In this document: positions 35,649 through 43,929 of the stretch, piece by piece
How the letters are laid out: each line of letters opens with the position of its first letter
How positions within the stretch are numbered: the first letter of the stretch is position 1
NCBI GenBank assembly: GCA_031277805.1
Contig: JAITLR010000009.1
Coordinates: 682,001-746,000, forward strand
Direction: 5' to 3'
Source: Comamonas sp.
GTDB lineage: Bacteria; Pseudomonadota; Gammaproteobacteria; Burkholderiales; Burkholderiaceae_C
DNA length: 64,000 bases
Made by a program: the position numbers and the translations under genes
The notes under the pieces: model-generated
Told to the model about the DNA's origin: nothing
The model's database searches: none
What the model saw: only the letters and a program-made list of their open reading frames with translations

Positions 35649-36818
35649 GTGGCCACACCTGCTTCCTCCACCCACTCTTCCGGATCTGCGTTCACCCCGG
35701 CCTCCGAAGCTGCCCCGCCCTCCATGGTCGGCAAACATGTCTGCCCGGAATGCGGCGGCAATCTGGAGTGGAATGCCAAGGCGCAGTCGCTTAAATGCCC
35801 GTACTGCGGCACGGTGGTGCCCTGGAGCGAAGAGACCCAGCCCGAGCTGGGTCAACAGGTGGTGGAGCAGGACCTGGCTCAGGCCCTGAGCAACCCGGCC
35901 AGCGGTCGTGGCTGGGGCACGGACGAACGCTATGAGGTGCAGTGCCAGAACTGCCGCGCCATCTCGGTGTTTCTGAGCAAGAACGTGGCCCAGCGCTGCG
36001 ATTTCTGCGGCTCGCCCTCCATCGTGGCGCATGAGGAACGCAACGACGCCATCACGCCACAAAGCATTCTTCCGTTCAAGATCAGCGACGGCCAGATCCG
36101 CGACAAGATTCGCGCCTGGTATGGCACCCGCTGGTTTGCGCCCAGCAAGCTCAAAAGCGCGGCGCTGACCGATACGCTGCACGGCGTCTATCTGCCCTAC
36201 TGGACCTTTGACGCCCATGCGGCCGCCCAGTGGTGGGCCGAGGCCGGTTACTACTACTACACCACCGAAACCTACCGCGACGCCAACGGCCAGACCCAGA
36301 CGCGCCAGGTTCAGCATGTGCGCTGGGAGCCTGCCTCGGGCAGCCTGCAGCATTTCTTTGACGATGAGCTGGTGCCAGGCACCGTGGGCGTGCAACCCAA
36401 TCTGCTGCGCCAGGTCGAACCCTTCCCCACCACCACCGATCTCAAACCCTATAGCCCTGAGTTTGTGCGCGGCTGGACGGTGGAGCGCTATCAGGTTGAT
36501 CTGTCCAAGGCCGCCAGGATCAACGAACAGGATATGGACGAGCAACTGCGCAGCATGTGCTCGCGCGAGGTTCCGGGCGACACGCAGCGCAATCTGCAGG
36601 TGCAGCGCCAGTACTCTGGCCGCACCTTCAAGCACACGCTGGTGCCCGTCTGGCTGGTCGGCTACACCTATGGCCGCAAGACCTACCAGATCGTCGCCAA
36701 CGGCTATACCGGCCAGATTGCGGGCGAGCGGCCCTACAGCTGGGTCAAGATCACATTCGCCGTGCTGGCCGTGATTCTGCTCATCGTGCTGCTTGCACCG
36801 CTGTTTGTTCAGCAGTGA
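35649..36818 (+). CDS. Tail-anchored double zinc-ribbon protein (YdjG-like)
   Basis: This protein has about 389 residues from GTG 35649; ATG 35724 is an alternative, and neither has a clear ribosome binding site. Two rubredoxin-like zinc ribbons lie near the N terminus (CPECGG ... CPYCG, then CQNC ... CDFCG). A central domain of about 220 residues with YLPYWTFDAHA and WWAEAGYYYYTTETY follows. A single C-terminal helix (FAVLAVILLIVLLAPLF) should anchor it in the membrane with the bulk in the cytoplasm. In Bacillus subtilis the related YdjG/YdjH proteins recruit PspA to membranes and adjoin ydjI. That parallel is the best functional clue. Confidence 0.82.
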   Translation: MATPASSTHSSGSAFTPASEAAPPSMVGKHVCPECGGNLEWNAKAQSLKCPYCGTVVPWSEETQPELGQQVVEQDLAQALSNPASGRGWGTDERYEVQCQNCRAISVFLSKNVAQRCDFCGSPSIVAHEERNDAITPQSILPFKISDGQIRDKIRAWYGTRWFAPSKLKSAALTDTLHGVYLPYWTFDAHAAAQWWAEAGYYYYTTETYRDANGQTQTRQVQHVRWEPASGSLQHFFDDELVPGTVGVQPNLLRQVEPFPTTTDLKPYSPEFVRGWTVERYQVDLSKAARINEQDMDEQLRSMCSREVPGDTQRNLQVQRQYSGRTFKHTLVPVWLVGYTYGRKTYQIVANGYTGQIAGERPYSWVKITFAVLAVILLIVLLAPLFVQQ

Positions 36819-36828
36819 TACTCATGCA

Positions 36829-36914
36829 TTGATAGCTGCTTGCACTGGATAGATCTCGATTGTGATTTCATTTCCCTGAGATTCGAGAGCTGAGAAGCGC
36901 AAGCAGCTATTCAA
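36829..36914. repeat. Inverted repeat between convergent genes, copy d
   Basis: TTGATAGCTGCTTGC (36829-36843) is matched by GCAAGCAGCTATTCAA (36899-36914) with one inserted base. Inner arms AGATCTCGA and TTCGAGAGCT extend the pairing. The element fills the gap between two convergent genes and could act as a bidirectional terminator, but it lacks a T-run. Confidence 0.7.
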
Positions 36915-36924
36915 TCCATAGCAA

Positions 36925-38040
36925 TTACCAGGCCTTCCAGACTTCCTCGGCCAGACCAAACGCCGTGCTCGCGCCCGAGCCGCTGGTCACAGCGACCACG
37001 CGCGTCGCCTCATCGGGCGTCTTCACAAAGCAAGGTGCCTCCGCGCTGGAGGGATAGATCCCCGTCCAGCGCTCCACGACCTGGGCGTTCTCTATATGCA
37101 GCGCCTCGTTCATATGGCGCAGCATGAGCTGGTTCACCGCCTCGCTGGCAAAGGGCTGTGGCGCGGGGCCATAGTGGTGCGAATCGCCCACCACCAGCGA
37201 GCCATCGGCGCTCTGCACGGCAATCAGGTGGATGCCGTGGGCCAGGCTCTCGGCCTCGTCACGCTCCAGCTCTGCGCGCAGCGCTGCCGCCTCGGGCAGA
37301 GCGCTATAGCCCTCGTAGCGCACCATGCTCAGGTCGCCCATCACCGAGCCCTCGAGCTTGAAACCAGCCTGCGGCTTCACACGCAGCATCTGCAGCTGGC
37401 ACAGCTGCACTTTGTTGTCAGCCCATGCGTCGGCGAACAGTCCGCCCGGATCGGCGTTGTTGCAGACCACCACGCGCTCGGCGTGGTAGACGCCTCGCGA
37501 GGTAGTGACGCGGGGCGTAGCCACTTCCGTCACGCTTTCACTGAAACGGAAATCCACACCCAGCGCCTGCTGCAGCCACAGCGCCAGTTGCGGGATGGCG
37601 GTGCGCGATTCCACACGCAGCTCGTGCGGGCTGTAGAGCACGGATTGCACCCCCCCGGTGCGCAGCGCCGGATGGCGCGCTGCAGCCTGGGCGGGCGTCA
37701 GCAGCTCGCAGCCCTCGCCCATCTCGGTTTGCATGAAGGCATCGATCACCGCCGCCGCTGCGGGGCGGCGCGCCGTCAGCCACAGGCCGGAGTGGATGAC
37801 ATCGATACCCGCCTTGGGCGCAATTTCGGCCCAGACATCGCGGGAGCGCATGGCCCGCCGCCAATGGGCACCGGCACGCTGGCCTGTGATGGTGACAAAG
37901 CCAAAGTTGCGGATCGATGCCCCCAGGCAGGCGCCATCGCGCTCGATCACCAGCACGGACTGGCCGCGCGAAGCAGCGGTATAGGCATGGGCCAGGCCGA
38001 CGATACCGGCGCCGACAACGATGAGGTCGTAGTTTTTCAT
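36925..38040 (-). CDS. FAD-dependent oxidoreductase, phosphonate-associated (TIGR03364-like)
   Basis: This 371-residue DAO-fold flavoenzyme starts MKNYDLIVVGAGIVGLAHAY, with the dinucleotide motif GAGIVG at 10-15. It contains GASIRNFGFVTITGQRAG and ends RVVAVTSGSGASTAFGLAEE. This family recurs in 2-aminoethylphosphonate gene clusters, where related enzymes (PbfC/PbfD) oxidise N-alkylated aminophosphonates. ATG 38040 is chosen; the open frame to 38100 has no such motif. It follows the permease by 96 bases. No PhnW, PhnX or C-P lyase gene is nearby, so the fate of its product is not encoded here. Confidence 0.83.
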   Translation of the reverse strand: MKNYDLIVVGAGIVGLAHAYTAASRGQSVLVIERDGACLGASIRNFGFVTITGQRAGAHWRRAMRSRDVWAEIAPKAGIDVIHSGLWLTARRPAAAAVIDAFMQTEMGEGCELLTPAQAAARHPALRTGGVQSVLYSPHELRVESRTAIPQLALWLQQALGVDFRFSESVTEVATPRVTTSRGVYHAERVVVCNNADPGGLFADAWADNKVQLCQLQMLRVKPQAGFKLEGSVMGDLSMVRYEGYSALPEAAALRAELERDEAESLAHGIHLIAVQSADGSLVVGDSHHYGPAPQPFASEAVNQLMLRHMNEALHIENAQVVERWTGIYPSSAEAPCFVKTPDEATRVVAVTSGSGASTAFGLAEEVWKAW

Positions 38041-38136
38041 AGCGTTACAGAAAAAGCAGACAAGCCAAGTCCTTGCCGCAGCGCCCAGGCGATGCAGCAC
38101 GAGACGTTCAGGGAATCAAGTGATGTGGAGAGCGCC

Positions 38137-39888
38137 TCAGCGGTGGCGCCAGTGCTGGGTACGCCTCTGCAGCCAGGCATCCAGCAGCGCAATCAGCAGG
38201 CGGCCGGCGGCTGCGGTCGCGAAGATCAGCGTGGCCATGGCTGCGGCAGGAGCGATATCGCCCGCGTCATCCATGGCCAGCACGGCGACCGAAGCCAGCG
38301 TGGTTTCGGGCGAGTACAGAAAGACGACGGCCGATACCGTGGTCATGGCATTCACAAAGAAGTAGCCCGCCACCTGCATCACTGCGGGCAGGCACACGGG
38401 CAGATGCACGCGCCACAACAGCGTCCAGAACGGCACACCCATGGAATCGGCCACGCGTTCATATTCGGCGTCCAGCTGCTGCAAGGCGGTGAGCTGGGTG
38501 ATGTGGGCCACCGAAAAGAAATGCGCCACCGAGCACAGCACCAGGATGCCCATGGAGCCATACAGAAAGTGCAGCGGATTGCTGCCCGCGTTGAAGAAAA
38601 GGATATAGCCCAGGCCCAGCGCCAGTCCCGGCACCGCCATGGGCAGCGTGGCCACGGCATGCAGCCACTGACGGGCGCGCACCCAGCCCGTGGGCTTGGC
38701 CACCAGATAGGCGCTCAGAAAACTCAGCAGCGCACCGATCACCGCCGTGGCGGCGGCCATGGTCAGCGAATTGCCATAACTGGCCCAGCCGCCGCCATCC
38801 ATCATGTCGAACTGGTAGTGCTTGAAGCTCAGGCTCAGGTTGTAGGGCCAGAAACTGACCAGCGAGGCCAGCATGGCCGTGCCCATCACCGCCAGCAGCG
38901 CCAGGGCAATCAGGCTGCAATAGACCAGCAACGCGCGGTCCAGCGGCGCATAGGGCTGAGGCACCAGCGGCACGGCGCGCACGGCCATGGTGGCTGCCTG
39001 TTTGGCGCGCAGATGGCGCTCGGCAGCAAAGGCCAGGCCGGCTGGCACCAGCAGCAGCATGGCCACCACGGCGCCCATGGACAGGTTCTGCTGACCGATC
39101 ACCTGCTTGTAGATATCGGTGGCCAGCATTTGCGTATTGCCGCCAATCACCTTGGGTACGCCAAAGTCCGTCACTACCAGCACAAAGACCACGATCCAGG
39201 CAATCATCAGGCCGTAGCGGCTGGCCGGCAGCGTGACCTGGCAGAAGCTGCGCCAGCGACCCGCGCCCAGCGTGGCAGCGGCCTCATACAGGCGCGCATC
39301 GCCCGATGCCAACGTGGTGCAAAGAATCATCAGCGCATGCGGAAACGTCCACAGCACCGAGCCCAGAATGATGCCAAAGGGCCCATAGGCCGAGCCGCCA
39401 GGCAGCCAGCTCTTGAGCAGGCCCTGGGCCCCGAACAGATAGATCAGGCTGATGGCCATGAGCAGCGATGGCGCCAGCAGCGGCACCAGCGCAATCGCGC
39501 GAAACAGCCTGGCCAGCGGCATGCAGCTGCGCACCACGCCATAGGCATAACCATAGGCAAGGGCCACGCACAGCGCGCTGCTGACGGCCGACAGCCACAG
39601 ACTGTTGAACAGCGACTGGCCCACGCCCGGCGTTTGCGCATAAGCCATGAATTGCGCCAGGCCCGAGAACTGACCGTCAGCCGATACAAAGCTGTGGCCC
39701 AGCAACGTGCCCACGGGTAGCGCAATCGCCACCAGCAGCGCAGCCAGCAGGCCCAGCACCAGTGCACCCAGCCAGAGCTTTTCCCAGTTGAAGACGCGGG
39801 TCTGCCGCGGCGCAGCGGGGCCACTGGCCTGCTTGCGGCTGACAGACGGAATGGACGCTGTATCCAATGCGGCGGTGCTGAAACTCAT
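38137..39888 (-). CDS. Phosphonate-type ABC transporter permease (fused, two domains)
   Basis: This 583-residue inner-membrane protein holds two permease modules in tandem, about 12 helices in all, as in FbpB/ThiP-like and PhnU2/AepW-type permeases. Each half has a cytoplasmic EAA-like loop (YEAAATLGAGRWRSFCQVTLP in the first half; YERVADSMGVPFWTLLWRVHLP in the second, each given only in part here). It forms the channel for the binding protein and ATPase encoded upstream. Its ATG overlaps the ATPase stop by four bases. Confidence 0.88.
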   Translation of the reverse strand: MSFSTAALDTASIPSVSRKQASGPAAPRQTRVFNWEKLWLGALVLGLLAALLVAIALPVGTLLGHSFVSADGQFSGLAQFMAYAQTPGVGQSLFNSLWLSAVSSALCVALAYGYAYGVVRSCMPLARLFRAIALVPLLAPSLLMAISLIYLFGAQGLLKSWLPGGSAYGPFGIILGSVLWTFPHALMILCTTLASGDARLYEAAATLGAGRWRSFCQVTLPASRYGLMIAWIVVFVLVVTDFGVPKVIGGNTQMLATDIYKQVIGQQNLSMGAVVAMLLLVPAGLAFAAERHLRAKQAATMAVRAVPLVPQPYAPLDRALLVYCSLIALALLAVMGTAMLASLVSFWPYNLSLSFKHYQFDMMDGGGWASYGNSLTMAAATAVIGALLSFLSAYLVAKPTGWVRARQWLHAVATLPMAVPGLALGLGYILFFNAGSNPLHFLYGSMGILVLCSVAHFFSVAHITQLTALQQLDAEYERVADSMGVPFWTLLWRVHLPVCLPAVMQVAGYFFVNAMTTVSAVVFLYSPETTLASVAVLAMDDAGDIAPAAAMATLIFATAAAGRLLIALLDAWLQRRTQHWRHR

Positions 39889-40961
39889 GCGATCCTCCGC
39901 AGATTCTCGGGAGTCGCCAGCGCCTGCAACGCGGCTGCGGGCAGCTCCACCAGCACCTCGCCCTGCAACCAGTCGGGCAGCGGGGTGTCATGGCGCAGCG
40001 GCCATTGCACGTCGATCTGGCATTGCAGCGTGGGGCTGTAGACACGCACCAGCACCATCGATCCCAGAAACGAGGTCTCCATCACCCGCGCCCGGAACAG
40101 ATTGGGCAGCGCGGTGGGCTGCGCCGGGTGCAGCACCACGCTTTCGGGACGAATTCCCACCAGCAAAGCCTCTCTTGCGGCGAACCCCGCTGTGGCGCAA
40201 TCCAGACGCCCTTCACCCACGCGCACCACATCGTCAGTCTCGACCACGGAGGGCAGCAAATTCATGCGGCCCACAAAACCGGCCGCGAAGTGGCTGACCG
40301 GCTGGGCATAGAGCTGTTCGGGCGAGCCCTGTTGTTCGATACGGCCCTGGTGCATCAGCACCACGCGGTCGGCCATCGACAAGGCCTCCTCCTGATCGTG
40401 AGTCACCATGATGCAGGCAATGCCCAGCTGGCGCTGCAGCCGACGGATTTCGCTGCGCAACTCGGTACGTACCTGGGCATCAAGGGCCGACAACGGCTCA
40501 TCCAGCAGCAGCAAGCGAGGCTGGGGAGCCAAAGCACGCGCCAGCGCAATGCGCTGCTGCTGCCCGCCCGAGAGCTGAGTCGGATAACGCTGCGCCTGTG
40601 CCCCCAGGCCTACCAGGGCCAGCATCTCCTGCACCCGTGCCTGGACCTGCCTGGTCGGCTGGCCCTTGAGACCAAAAGCCACGTTCTGCGCGGCCGTCAG
40701 ATTGGGGAACAGCGCATAGCTCTGGAACACCACGCCAAAGCCCCGGCGCGACGCAGGCCAGCGCGTGATGTCGTCGCCCTGGAACAGAATGCGGCCCTCA
40801 TCGGCCTGTTCGATGCCGCACAGAATGCGCAGCAACGTGGTCTTGCCGCAGCCCGAAGGGCCCAGCAGGCTGACAAACTCGCCGCTGTCCACCGACAGGT
40901 CAATGCCACGCAGCACCGGCTGGTCCTTGTACCGCTTGGCGATTTGGTCTATGCGCAGCAT
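39885..40961 (-). CDS. Phosphonate-type ABC transporter ATPase (PhnT2-like)
   Basis: This 358-residue ATPase energises the importer. Walker A GPSGCGKTT is at 34-42, the signature is LSGGQQQRIALARAL, Walker B LLLLDEPLSALD, and the switch histidine is in VTHDQEEAL. A C-terminal TOBE-like domain (about 245-358) follows, as in FbpC/PotA-type ATPases. It overlaps the permease gene by four bases. The 188-base gap before it carries the second copy of the structured repeat. Confidence 0.9.
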   Translation of the reverse strand: MLRIDQIAKRYKDQPVLRGIDLSVDSGEFVSLLGPSGCGKTTLLRILCGIEQADEGRILFQGDDITRWPASRRGFGVVFQSYALFPNLTAAQNVAFGLKGQPTRQVQARVQEMLALVGLGAQAQRYPTQLSGGQQQRIALARALAPQPRLLLLDEPLSALDAQVRTELRSEIRRLQRQLGIACIMVTHDQEEALSMADRVVLMHQGRIEQQGSPEQLYAQPVSHFAAGFVGRMNLLPSVVETDDVVRVGEGRLDCATAGFAAREALLVGIRPESVVLHPAQPTALPNLFRARVMETSFLGSMVLVRVYSPTLQCQIDVQWPLRHDTPLPDWLQGEVLVELPAAALQALATPENLRRIA

Positions 40962-41054
40962 GTATCTCTTTCAACGTGCAAACAATCCGAAGGTCGTTCC
41001 GACCTGTATCGCTCGAAATGCCCACCGCTGCATGTGCAGACCCGTTTCGCCAGT

Positions 41055-41146
41055 GACAGCGAGCAAGGGCAGCCCCGCAGCGAGGCTGTCGTCCCCCTCC
41101 GGCGCTCAGCGCCAGAGAGGGGGAAGGCGCGAAGCGCCTCAGGGGG
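41055..41146 (-). repeat. Structured intergenic repeat, copy 2 of 2
   Basis: This 92-base copy of the element at 8241-8330 lies between the binding-protein and ATPase genes. GACAGC (41055-41060) pairs with GCTGTC (41085-41090), TCCCCCTC with GAGGGGGA encloses GGCGCT/AGCGCC, and GGCGC-GAA-GCGCC forms a third stem. The first stem differs from copy 1 by a compensated base pair. Confidence 0.8.
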
Positions 41147-41149
41147 TGT

Positions 41150-42193
41150 TTATTTCTTCTCCGCCTTGGCTTCGTAGCGGCGGCTCCATTCGGCAAGAAT
41201 GCGATCGCGGTTGGCCGCCGCCCTGCCAAAGTCGTTCTTGGCAAGACGCTTTTCCAGATCGGCAGGAATGAACTCGTGCTTTTCCTGGGCTTCGGGCAGG
41301 GCCAGGATGGCGAAGTTGGCGGCGTACAGCTTGTTGGCATCGGGCGTCACCGCCCAGTCAGCCAGGGCCTTGGCGGCTTCCTGCTTCTTGCTGGTCTTCA
41401 TGATGGCCGTGGCCTCCACATCCCAACCCAGGCCCTCCTTGGGAAAGACGATGTCGATGGGCGCTCCGTCCTTCTTGGTCTTGTTGGCGCGGTATTCAAA
41501 GCTCAGGCCCACGGGAAACTCGCCCGCCCCGGCCTGGCGGCAGGGCTTGGAGCCGCTGTGCGTGTAGACGCCGATGTTCTGGTGCAGCGCGTCCATATAG
41601 GCCCAACCCTTGTCCTCGCCCATCATCTGCAGCCAGGCAGCGACCATCAGATAGCCTGTGCCGCTGGAGGCGGGATGAGGCATGGTGATGGTGCCCTTGA
41701 ACTCGGGCTTGGTCAGATCGGCCCAGCTGCTGACGGCTGGCAGCTTGCGCTTTTGCGCTTCCACGGTGTTGAAGCAGACAGCGGACGACCACAGGTCCAT
41801 GCCCACCCAAGTCGGTGTGGCGGCAGGGTCACGCATGGTGGAGCGCACCTTGGCCAGGTTCTTGGGCGCATAGGGAGCCAGCATGCCTTGCTTGTCCAGC
41901 AGCATCAGCGAAGTCGCGGCCACGCCCCAGATCACATCGGCCTGGGGATTGGCTTTCTCGGCCAGCAGGCGGGCGGTGATGATTCCCGTGCTGTCGCGCA
42001 CAAACTTCAACTCGATTTCGGGGTGAGCTTTTTCAAAGCCGCCCTTGTAGGCCTTGATCTGATCCGCTTCCAGGGCTGAATAGACCAACAGCTCGGTCTT
42101 GGCAGCCTGAGCCAGGGATGCAAAGCCCAAAGCAGCCGATGCCAAGGCGATCAAGGTAAGGCGGCGAGTGCCGCAAGCAGTGACAAAGCGCAT
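41150..42193 (-). CDS. Aminoethylphosphonate-type ABC substrate-binding protein
   Basis: This 347-residue periplasmic protein has a signal peptide (cleavage after SLAQA near residue 30) and a ferric-type class II binding fold. Segments ELLVYSALEADQIKAY, NPQADVIWGVAATS and FPKEGLGWDVEA match the PhnS2/AepX-type proteins (TIGR03261) that bind 2-aminoethylphosphonate. It heads the transporter operon, divergent from a LysR gene. Iron-binding relatives have a Tyr-Tyr pair that I do not see here, which supports an organic ligand. Confidence 0.88.
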   Translation of the reverse strand: MRFVTACGTRRLTLIALASAALGFASLAQAAKTELLVYSALEADQIKAYKGGFEKAHPEIELKFVRDSTGIITARLLAEKANPQADVIWGVAATSLMLLDKQGMLAPYAPKNLAKVRSTMRDPAATPTWVGMDLWSSAVCFNTVEAQKRKLPAVSSWADLTKPEFKGTITMPHPASSGTGYLMVAAWLQMMGEDKGWAYMDALHQNIGVYTHSGSKPCRQAGAGEFPVGLSFEYRANKTKKDGAPIDIVFPKEGLGWDVEATAIMKTSKKQEAAKALADWAVTPDANKLYAANFAILALPEAQEKHEFIPADLEKRLAKNDFGRAAANRDRILAEWSRRYEAKAEKK

Positions 42194-42505
42194 GAATAAC
42201 AGTCCCGTGTGGTGATTTCAAGACATGAACGCTTGCATTCATGACATGCCGAGACTGTAGAAACCCTCTGTGAAACTGCCATGTCACAGAACTGAAATTT
42301 GCCAAAGCGGATATCAGCAAACTTTGGAGGCGCGATTGCCCTCCCCCGAACGCTATCCTTATGAGAGCTTAAGACGCTATCCGAGTATCAAAAACTCATT
42401 GCAAGAGCCTCGCAATTCTTATAGGGATCAGGCAATACGCTATCAAATCAATGAGCTTCCATGCGGGGACAATGAAGACCTCTCACCGCCACCACCAGTT
42501 CCGTC
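42194..42505. promoter_or_regulatory. Divergent control region, transporter operon and LysR gene
   Basis: This 312-base region separates the binding-protein gene from the divergent LysR gene. Two inverted repeats stand out: CATGAA with TTCATG (42224-42243, eight-base spacer) close to the binding-protein start, and CCAAAG with CTTTGG (42302-42327, 14-base spacer). Either could be a LysR site; no promoter elements are clear. Confidence 0.5.
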
Positions 42506-43381
42506 ATGTTTGTCACGCAGCTCAAATCGTTCTTCTGGGTCGCCCGGCTTGGCAGCATCACCCAGGCAGCCCGACAGCTGGGCCTGAGTCAGCCCACCGT
42601 CACGGCGCAGATCAAGGCCTTGGAGGAGATGTACGAGGTGGAGCTGTTCATCCGGCAAAGCGGGCGGCTGGCCATTACCGATGCCGGCCTGAAGCTGCTA
42701 CCGCAAATCGAGCTGCTGCTGCTGCAAACAGCGCAGATCGAATCCAACATGCGTCAATCCGGCACCGTACAGCAGGGTCAGCTACGCATTGGCGCCACCG
42801 CACCCTATTACGTGCTCGATATCGTCAAGCGCTATCAGACGGCATTGCCGCTGGTGGACATCAGCATCCAGAGCGGAAATTCGCGCCAGATGATCCAGGC
42901 ACTGGCCGAGTATCAGGTGGATCTGGCCACATCCTCCCACCTGGACACCGACCCGCGCCTGCTGCGCATCGAGCTGGGGCGCGACCCCTTGGCCTTGGTC
43001 GTGCACGTAGAACATGCTCTTGCCAGACGCACCCGCCAAGGAAAAATCGCACTGGATGCTCTGGCCAATGACACATTGATCTTGCGCGAGCGCGGCTCGA
43101 TGACCCGCCAGTTGACAGAGCAGATGCTGGAATCCGCCCGCATCACGCCCCGCAAAATCCTGGAAATCGCCAGCCGCGAATCCATACGCGAAGCCGTGAT
43201 CCGCCAAATGGGCATCAGCGTGTTTGCCCGCCATGAAGCATCGGCTCACCCCGAGCTGGTGGTGCTGGAGCTGGCAGGCGATGTCCCCACTCTTCCAGAG
43301 TACCTGTACAGCCTGCGCGAGCGCCAGGACTCTCAGCTGATCCAGCCATTTCTGCAGATGGCTGAATCGCACCCCGTTTAA
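42506..43381 (+). CDS. LysR-family regulator, phosphonate-associated
   Basis: This 291-residue LysR protein has an N-terminal winged helix (SFFWVARLGSITQAARQLGLS ... in two parts, residues 8-60) and an effector domain with LRIGATAPYYVLDIV and RERGSMTRQLTEQML. The pattern fits the LysR group linked to aminoethylphosphonate catabolism, and it is divergent from the transporter operon it probably controls. Its stop overlaps the stop of convergent rmlC by four bases, so the two genes end inside each other. Confidence 0.88.
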   Translation: MFVTQLKSFFWVARLGSITQAARQLGLSQPTVTAQIKALEEMYEVELFIRQSGRLAITDAGLKLLPQIELLLLQTAQIESNMRQSGTVQQGQLRIGATAPYYVLDIVKRYQTALPLVDISIQSGNSRQMIQALAEYQVDLATSSHLDTDPRLLRIELGRDPLALVVHVEHALARRTRQGKIALDALANDTLILRERGSMTRQLTEQMLESARITPRKILEIASRESIREAVIRQMGISVFARHEASAHPELVVLELAGDVPTLPEYLYSLRERQDSQLIQPFLQMAESHPV

Positions 43382-43929
43382 TCGAACAGCTCAGCCTGCT
43401 TGAATGCGGGCTGCTTTTGGTCCTTCTCGGACAGGGAAAAAGCCATATCGATCTGTGGCCATGCAATGCCTATGTCAGAGTCATTCCAGAGCAAGCCCCG
43501 ATCCGACTCCGGGGCGTAATAAGCCGTGGTCTTGTACACAAAGTCCGCCGTCTCACTAAGCACCACAAAGCCATGGGCAAAGCCCGGCGGAATCCAGAGC
43601 TGGTGGTGATTCTCGGCACTCAGCTCCGCTCCCACCCATTTGCCAAAGGTGGGTGAGTTGCGACGGATATCCACGGCCACATCAAACACCGCCCCCGAGA
43701 TCACACGAACCAGCTTGCCCTGGGCATGGGGCGGCAGCTGATAGTGCAGCCCACGCAGCACGCCTTTACTGCTGCGGCTGTGGTTGTCCTGGATGAACTC
43801 AAAGTTCGTGCCCGTGGCCTGGTTGAAGAGGTCCTGGCGAAAGCTCTCCAGGAAAAGACCACGCGCATCCCCAAATACCTTGGGCTCGATCAGAAAGACA
43901 TCGGGAATGGCCAAAGGCGTGAACTTCAT
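43378..43929 (-). CDS. rmlC: dTDP-4-dehydrorhamnose 3,5-epimerase
   Basis: This 183-residue cupin-fold epimerase makes the third intermediate of dTDP-L-rhamnose synthesis. [20 protein letters not shown] holds the active-site histidine, and [17 protein letters not shown] follows, both signature segments. It is the last gene of rmlBDAC and starts within the rmlA stop (four-base overlap). It converges on the LysR gene with a four-base overlap. Confidence 0.96.
   Translation of the reverse strand: MKFTPLAIPDVFLIEPKVFGDARGLFLESFRQDLFNQATGTNFEFIQDNHSRSSKGVLRGLHYQLPPHAQGKLVRVISGAVFDVAVDIRRNSPTFGKWVGAELSAENHHQLWIPPGFAHGFVVLSETADFVYKTTAYYAPESDRGLLWNDSDIGIAWPQIDMAFSLSEKDQKQPAFKQAELFD

Noticed and set aside
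37096..39720. An 874-codon open frame on the plus strand
   Set aside because: It is antisense to the flavoenzyme and permease genes, rich in His, Gln and Arg, with no recognisable fold.
41150..42193. Ferric iron transporter instead of phosphonate transporter
   Set aside because: The fold and the permease/ATPase types are shared with iron systems. The flavoenzyme, the LysR type and the absence of an obvious Tyr-Tyr iron site favour an aminophosphonate-like ligand.
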